64,000 bases of DNA from Gemmatimonadota bacterium (GTDB lineage Bacteria > Gemmatimonadota > Gemmatimonadetes > Gemmatimonadales > Gemmatimonadaceae). The position numbers were made by a program, and so were the translations under genes. Each line of letters begins with the position of its first letter. Position 1 is the first letter of the stretch. Shown one piece after another: positions 60,534 to 64,000 of the stretch. The notes beneath the pieces were generated by a model that saw only the letters and a list, made by a program, of their open reading frames with translations, was not told the origin of the DNA and ran no database searches. The stretch covers positions 1 to 64,000 of the forward strand of contig DAHUXM010000009.1 in assembly GCA_027307165.1 (NCBI GenBank). Reading direction: 5' to 3'.

Positions 60534-62325
60534 CTCGCCGCCCCAGCGACAGATAGCCGAGCATCAAGAGCGCCGTCACACCGGAGATCGTGAGCTTCCA
60601 GGTCAGCGGCCACACTCGCGGCGACACCAATCCCTCCAGTGTTCCCGCAACGATCAGCAACAGAGTGGACGCGGCGATGAGATCGATTGCACGCCTTCCA
60701 TTTTCGATCAGCGCGTCCCGTCGGGTTCTGTTGAGCGGAAGCAGAATTCCTTTGGCGATCAGCAACCCCCCGCCACCGGCGATGCAGATTGCGCTCAGCT
60801 CGAGAACGCCGTGTGGCGCTATGAACGCAAAGATGAGCCTCGCCACACCGCGCGATGCAAACAGGCCAACGCCGCTCCCAATTGCGACGCCGTTGAACAC
60901 GAGCATGAGGATCGTTCCGATTCCTGCCGTCAACCCCATCGCGAAGGTGAGATACGTCACCGTCACATTGTTCGATATGATCCTGCTAGCCACAACCGGC
61001 CGAATCTCCTCTGGTATGGATACATACCCTTCGCCGCGCTTCTCTCGCTCGCTGCCCATCGTGGCTCTACTTATCATCTCATCTGGCAGTATCCGGCTGG
61101 CAATCGCCGGATTCTGAACGATGCTGATATACGCGGCCGCTGCTGGCCCGAACAACAACAGCGCGGCCAGTGCAATAGGCCTCCATGACCTTCGTACTTC
61201 CGACGGGACGGTGTCCGTCATGTAACCAAAGATCATTGCGATGGTGCGCCCACGCTGCCGGTACAACAGGTTGTGCCCGCGTGCAACCAGACGGCTCACG
61301 TAGAACAGAGACTCGTTGTTTCGGCCGCGGCTCGCAGTCTGAAGCCGCGCCAGATCGGTCGTCATCTCCCTGTACCGCGCCACAAGGGCCGATACGTCTT
61401 CGGGCGCCATTCGCGATAGCCCCTTCTTATATGCAGCATCGAGCGCGGATGCGAAATCATTCCAGCGTTTGAGACCCAATGCCACAATTGCATGTTGCTC
61501 TCGCCGAGCGCCGGTGTCGCTTCGTGATGCAACGCCACTCGCCCTTGTATCTCGTTCGGATTCGTACAACCGCACGAGCGCGCCCATCGGCGACGTTGCT
61601 GTTGGCAAATGCTCCGCAAACCTTGTCGCCAGCTGCGCGACAATTACGTCTCTGTGCGCCGGCTCCAGTGTGCCGCGCCGTTCGATGTAACGCTCGAGGA
61701 CCGAGTACTCGTCATCGCTGAGACGGGCGAACAAGTTGCGATCGCGTGCTGCCGCCGGTATCGGCGAGGACCGAGTCTGCGCCCGCTCTTCCTTCACGAC
61801 AAACGTGCCGGCGACGATGTCGCCAAGCCGCTTGCGCGAGCTGTTCATGAGCGCGACGACGATTGCAACGAGATAGACTCCAAATGCATCGACGACACGC
61901 AGTAGATTCCGCACCGCAGACGCGCCGAACGTGACCGAAAACCCGCCATCACGAACCACACGCAGTTTCATGATCCTTTTACCAGGAGTCTGGCCATCCC
62001 AGATTCCCTCGAATATCACGTAGTAGCCCCACATTATCACGAACTGCGCGATAAAATAGAATGCGAGCACCCATGCCGATGACGGAGGTGCCTTTGCCGG
62101 CTGGGGCCCCATGTGATCGGCTGCGATCAGCAGTATCACCGTCAGTGCAACGAGTATCGCGACGGTGATCAATGTGTCGATCGCCGCTGCAGCACCGCGT
62201 GATCCTATCCCGGCGATGGAGTAGGATAGAGCGATCTGCTCCGGAGTCTCCACCTCCAACGAGATGTCCAGGCTCGATGCCGGCACAAACGGTGGGTTTG
62301 TTGCAACTGGTGCGGAAGTAGTCAT
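60511..62325 (-). CDS. RDD-SpoIIM fusion membrane protein
   Basis: The 604-residue protein fuses an N-terminal RDD domain (SRGAAAAIDTLITVAIL, GQTPGKRIMKLRVV, residues about 40-185) to a C-terminal SpoIIM-like domain of several TM helices (residues about 390-600, FAMGLTAGIGTILMLVFNG, FIAPHGVLELSAICIAGG). The middle is soluble and helical. In many genomes these are separate genes near MoxR/DUF58; here they are one. The start overlaps the mnmE stop (ATGA), so it is translationally coupled. Confidence 0.9.
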   Translation of the reverse strand: MTTSAPVATNPPFVPASSLDISLEVETPEQIALSYSIAGIGSRGAAAAIDTLITVAILVALTVILLIAADHMGPQPAKAPPSSAWVLAFYFIAQFVIMWGYYVIFEGIWDGQTPGKRIMKLRVVRDGGFSVTFGASAVRNLLRVVDAFGVYLVAIVVALMNSSRKRLGDIVAGTFVVKEERAQTRSSPIPAAARDRNLFARLSDDEYSVLERYIERRGTLEPAHRDVIVAQLATRFAEHLPTATSPMGALVRLYESERDTRASGVASRSDTGARREQHAIVALGLKRWNDFASALDAAYKKGLSRMAPEDVSALVARYREMTTDLARLQTASRGRNNESLFYVSRLVARGHNLLYRQRGRTIAMIFGYMTDTVPSEVRRSWRPIALAALLLFGPAAAAYISIVQNPAIASRILPDEMISRATMGSEREKRGEGYVSIPEEIRPVVASRIISNNVTVTYLTFAMGLTAGIGTILMLVFNGVAIGSGVGLFASRGVARLIFAFIAPHGVLELSAICIAGGGGLLIAKGILLPLNRTRRDALIENGRRAIDLIAASTLLLIVAGTLEGLVSPRVWPLTWKLTISGVTALLMLGYLSLGRRVKASSVP

Positions 62326-63659
62326 TTGCCCACGCAGAAAGTTCGGAAGAGGCGATCCAGAACGTCCTCCACGTCGATTGTGCCTGTTACGTCTGCCAGC
62401 GCGTTGACGGCACTGCGAAGATGCACCGCCGCGATCGACGCTGGCAATGCTTCATCTTCAATCGCGGCTGCAAAGGCGACCATCTCCTCACGTGCCTGTT
62501 CCACACAGAAACGCTGCCGCTCTCGCGTAAGAATGGGAGCATCCGCTGGCGCTCGTCCGTAGCGCTCGGATACCACTTCGGCGACCCTGTCGAGAAGCTC
62601 GCGTATGCCCTGTCCAGTTGTTGCGCTTACCGTGTTCACATCAAGAGAGGATGCCAGATCACCTTTCGTCCGCACCGGAATCACCGGCGCATCAGTCAGC
62701 TGTGATACAGCAGCAGCTGTCCGTGACACGCCGTCGGCAGTGTCACCGCATGCGAGCACGGCATCCGCCGATGCGAGATACCGCGTTGCGACCTCAATTC
62801 CGAGTTGTTCGACGACGTCCGTCGTCTCGCGCAAGCCTGCCGTGTCCACCAGACGAATCGGCCATGGGCCGGTATCGAGCACGGCTTCGATCGCGTCCCT
62901 GGTTGTTCCGGGGACCTCGGTTACGATGGCACGCGACCGGCCCAGCATTGCATTGAACAACGATGACTTCCCGGCGTTTGGCGCTCCCGCGATTACAACC
63001 AGTGCTCCGTTCCGCACCAGCTCCCCCGCCGGCGCAGTCGCGAGCAGATCGTTCAGCGATGCAATGACGCTTCCCGTCGCCACCATAATCCTCGACTTGG
63101 GAATTGGTCCGTCGTCCTCGTCGGGAAAGTCGATGTCGTATGCAAGCAGCGATTCCAGACCGATCACACGGTCGCGCAGCTCCTCGATCCGCCGCGATAA
63201 GCCGCCATCGAGCTGAGTCATCGCCACACGCTGCATTGCGCGTGAAGTGGAATCGATCAGATCTCCAATCGCCTCTGCCTGCACCAGATCCAGCTTGCCG
63301 TTCAGCACCGCCCGGCGCGTGAATTCCCCCGGAAGTGCCACGCGCGCCCCCGATGCAACCAGAGCCGCCAGAACCAGCGTTGGAACAACTACACCACCAT
63401 GCGTCGCGATCTCGACCACGTTCTCACCAGTGAACGACGCTGGCGCCAGAAACGTCGTCACGAGTGCTTCATCGAGCACCTCACCATTTCCGTCCCGCAC
63501 AGTACACAACGTTGCGCGCCGGTGGCCTTCCGGCCATGGCGTTATGTGACGCCCCGCTATCTCGAATGCCGCCAGTCCCGAAATGCGAATTACCGCAATC
63601 GCTGCTCTGCCGTGAGCCGTGGCTTCTGCTGCAATCGTCTCGTCCACGCCGATGGTCAA
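62322..63659 (-). CDS. mnmE: tRNA modification GTPase MnmE (TrmE)
   Basis: The 445-residue GTPase, with MnmG, makes the cmnm5 or nm5 modification at U34 of tRNAs. It has the N-terminal formyl-THF-binding domain, the helical domain, G1 GAPNAGKSSLFN, the G2 region with PGTTRD, and G3 DTAGLRET. It ends in FCVGK, matching the essential CxGK C-terminus. I chose the TTG at 63659 (LTIGVDETIAAEATAHG), which overlaps the MBL gene stop as TTGA; the frame extends further upstream, but those residues are unrelated. E. coli MnmE is 454 residues. Confidence 0.95.
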   Translation of the reverse strand: MTIGVDETIAAEATAHGRAAIAVIRISGLAAFEIAGRHITPWPEGHRRATLCTVRDGNGEVLDEALVTTFLAPASFTGENVVEIATHGGVVVPTLVLAALVASGARVALPGEFTRRAVLNGKLDLVQAEAIGDLIDSTSRAMQRVAMTQLDGGLSRRIEELRDRVIGLESLLAYDIDFPDEDDGPIPKSRIMVATGSVIASLNDLLATAPAGELVRNGALVVIAGAPNAGKSSLFNAMLGRSRAIVTEVPGTTRDAIEAVLDTGPWPIRLVDTAGLRETTDVVEQLGIEVATRYLASADAVLACGDTADGVSRTAAAVSQLTDAPVIPVRTKGDLASSLDVNTVSATTGQGIRELLDRVAEVVSERYGRAPADAPILTRERQRFCVEQAREEMVAFAAAIEDEALPASIAAVHLRSAVNALADVTGTIDVEDVLDRLFRTFCVGK

Positions 63660-64000
63660 GCCGGCTGCGGCGCTACTTGCAGTGACTCCCCAGGCTCCAG
63701 GACACGCACGTCCATGCCGCGTGCATGTGTCTTGACGTGCTCCCGCAGCTCGCGTATCGCATCGTAGGCCGACGCCGTCACATGGTTGAACGTTCCCCAG
63801 TGATAGGGAATCAGGTGTCGCGCATCCAATCGCTCGAACAGCGTCAGCGCATCCAGGCTCGTAAGGTGCCCTCGACTGAAGCTCTCGGCCTTCCATTGCG
63901 GCGCATACCCGATCGGAAGCAATGCAATATCAAGTTGCCGGCCTTTCATCTCGCGTTTTACAAGCCCGGTCGTGTCGTCGGTGAGAGCTGTGTCACCGGC
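63656..64000 (-). CDS. metallo-beta-lactamase fold hydrolase (partial, runs off the window)
   Basis: The visible C-terminal part (115 residues) shows AGDTALTDD (metal-binding Asp), DIALLPIGYAPQW and ARHLIPYHWGTFNH, the late motif of UPF0173/NAPE-PLD-type MBL hydrolases. The frame remains open to 64000, so the 5' end is outside. Its stop overlaps the TTG of mnmE. Confidence 0.85.
   Translation of the reverse strand, partial: AGDTALTDDTTGLVKREMKGRQLDIALLPIGYAPQWKAESFSRGHLTSLDALTLFERLDARHLIPYHWGTFNHVTASAYDAIRELREHVKTHARGMDVRVLEPGESLQVAPQPA

Noticed and set aside
1..64000. tRNA, rRNA, origin or prophage genes
   Set aside because: No rRNA motif, no tRNA-like cloverleaf, no integrase or structural phage gene was seen.

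Overview
The window looks like a chromosomal segment of a GC-rich, Gram-negative, free-living bacterium, most likely a member of Gemmatimonadota or a close relative. This is an inference from content: two sortilin/BNR-repeat secreted proteins, a DUF5916 outer-membrane protein, a PEP-CTERM protein, paired M16 peptidases, lipoproteins and a TonB-type domain, and frequent GTG/TTG starts. No single marker settles it. About 54 protein genes are supported. I saw no rRNA or tRNA gene.

Layout. 1-2443 is a CRISPR array of 41 visible repeats with a strict 60-bp period and a type I-F-like repeat; no cas gene lies in the window. 2509-5250 (minus) holds a DUF302 protein, a short GlpD-like oxidase and an aldo/keto reductase. 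5365-9634 (plus) holds a fatty acid desaturase, a YggX-like protein, a DUF411/CopG-like lipoprotein and an M1 peptidase, separated by dense palindromic and tandem repeats. 9939-23565 is an envelope and secretion block: two BNR-repeat proteins, an M20 peptidase, a DUF5916 protein, a TMEM175-type channel, a PEP-CTERM protein and a GH3 enzyme. 23617-25558 is a compact NrtR-like regulator plus MFS transporter operon with its own palindromic operator. 25570-36102 is mostly housekeeping on the minus strand: VOC protein, queF, rhomboid, ddl, cystathionine beta-synthase, a TonB-domain lipoprotein, mutS, a SPOR protein and holA. 36132-41291 is a regulatory hub: an ECF sigma factor and its zinc anti-sigma factor, diverging from a DUF4097-histidine kinase-EthD operon that carries a sigmaE-like promoter. 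41316-52729 contains two active/inactive M16 peptidase pairs around a DUF3857/transglutaminase protein, a YfiT-like DinB protein and a lipoprotein. 52767-54264 has upp and DUF2225. 54442-62325 is the MoxR-DUF58-DUF4350-DUF4129 cluster facing an RDD-SpoIIM fusion. 62322-64000 is mnmE with a metallo-beta-lactamase-fold gene running off the edge.

The most interesting items are: (i) two spacers 20 units apart that are 27/32 identical and differ mainly at synonymous codon positions, implying repeated, in-register acquisition from homologous phage genes; (ii) two families of intergenic palindromic elements, one found nested exactly in the hairpin loop of the other, with one copy lodged between the sigma and anti-sigma genes; (iii) the NrtR operator overlapping a nearly leaderless promoter; (iv) a candidate ECF promoter linking the sigma factor to its divergent neighbour operon.
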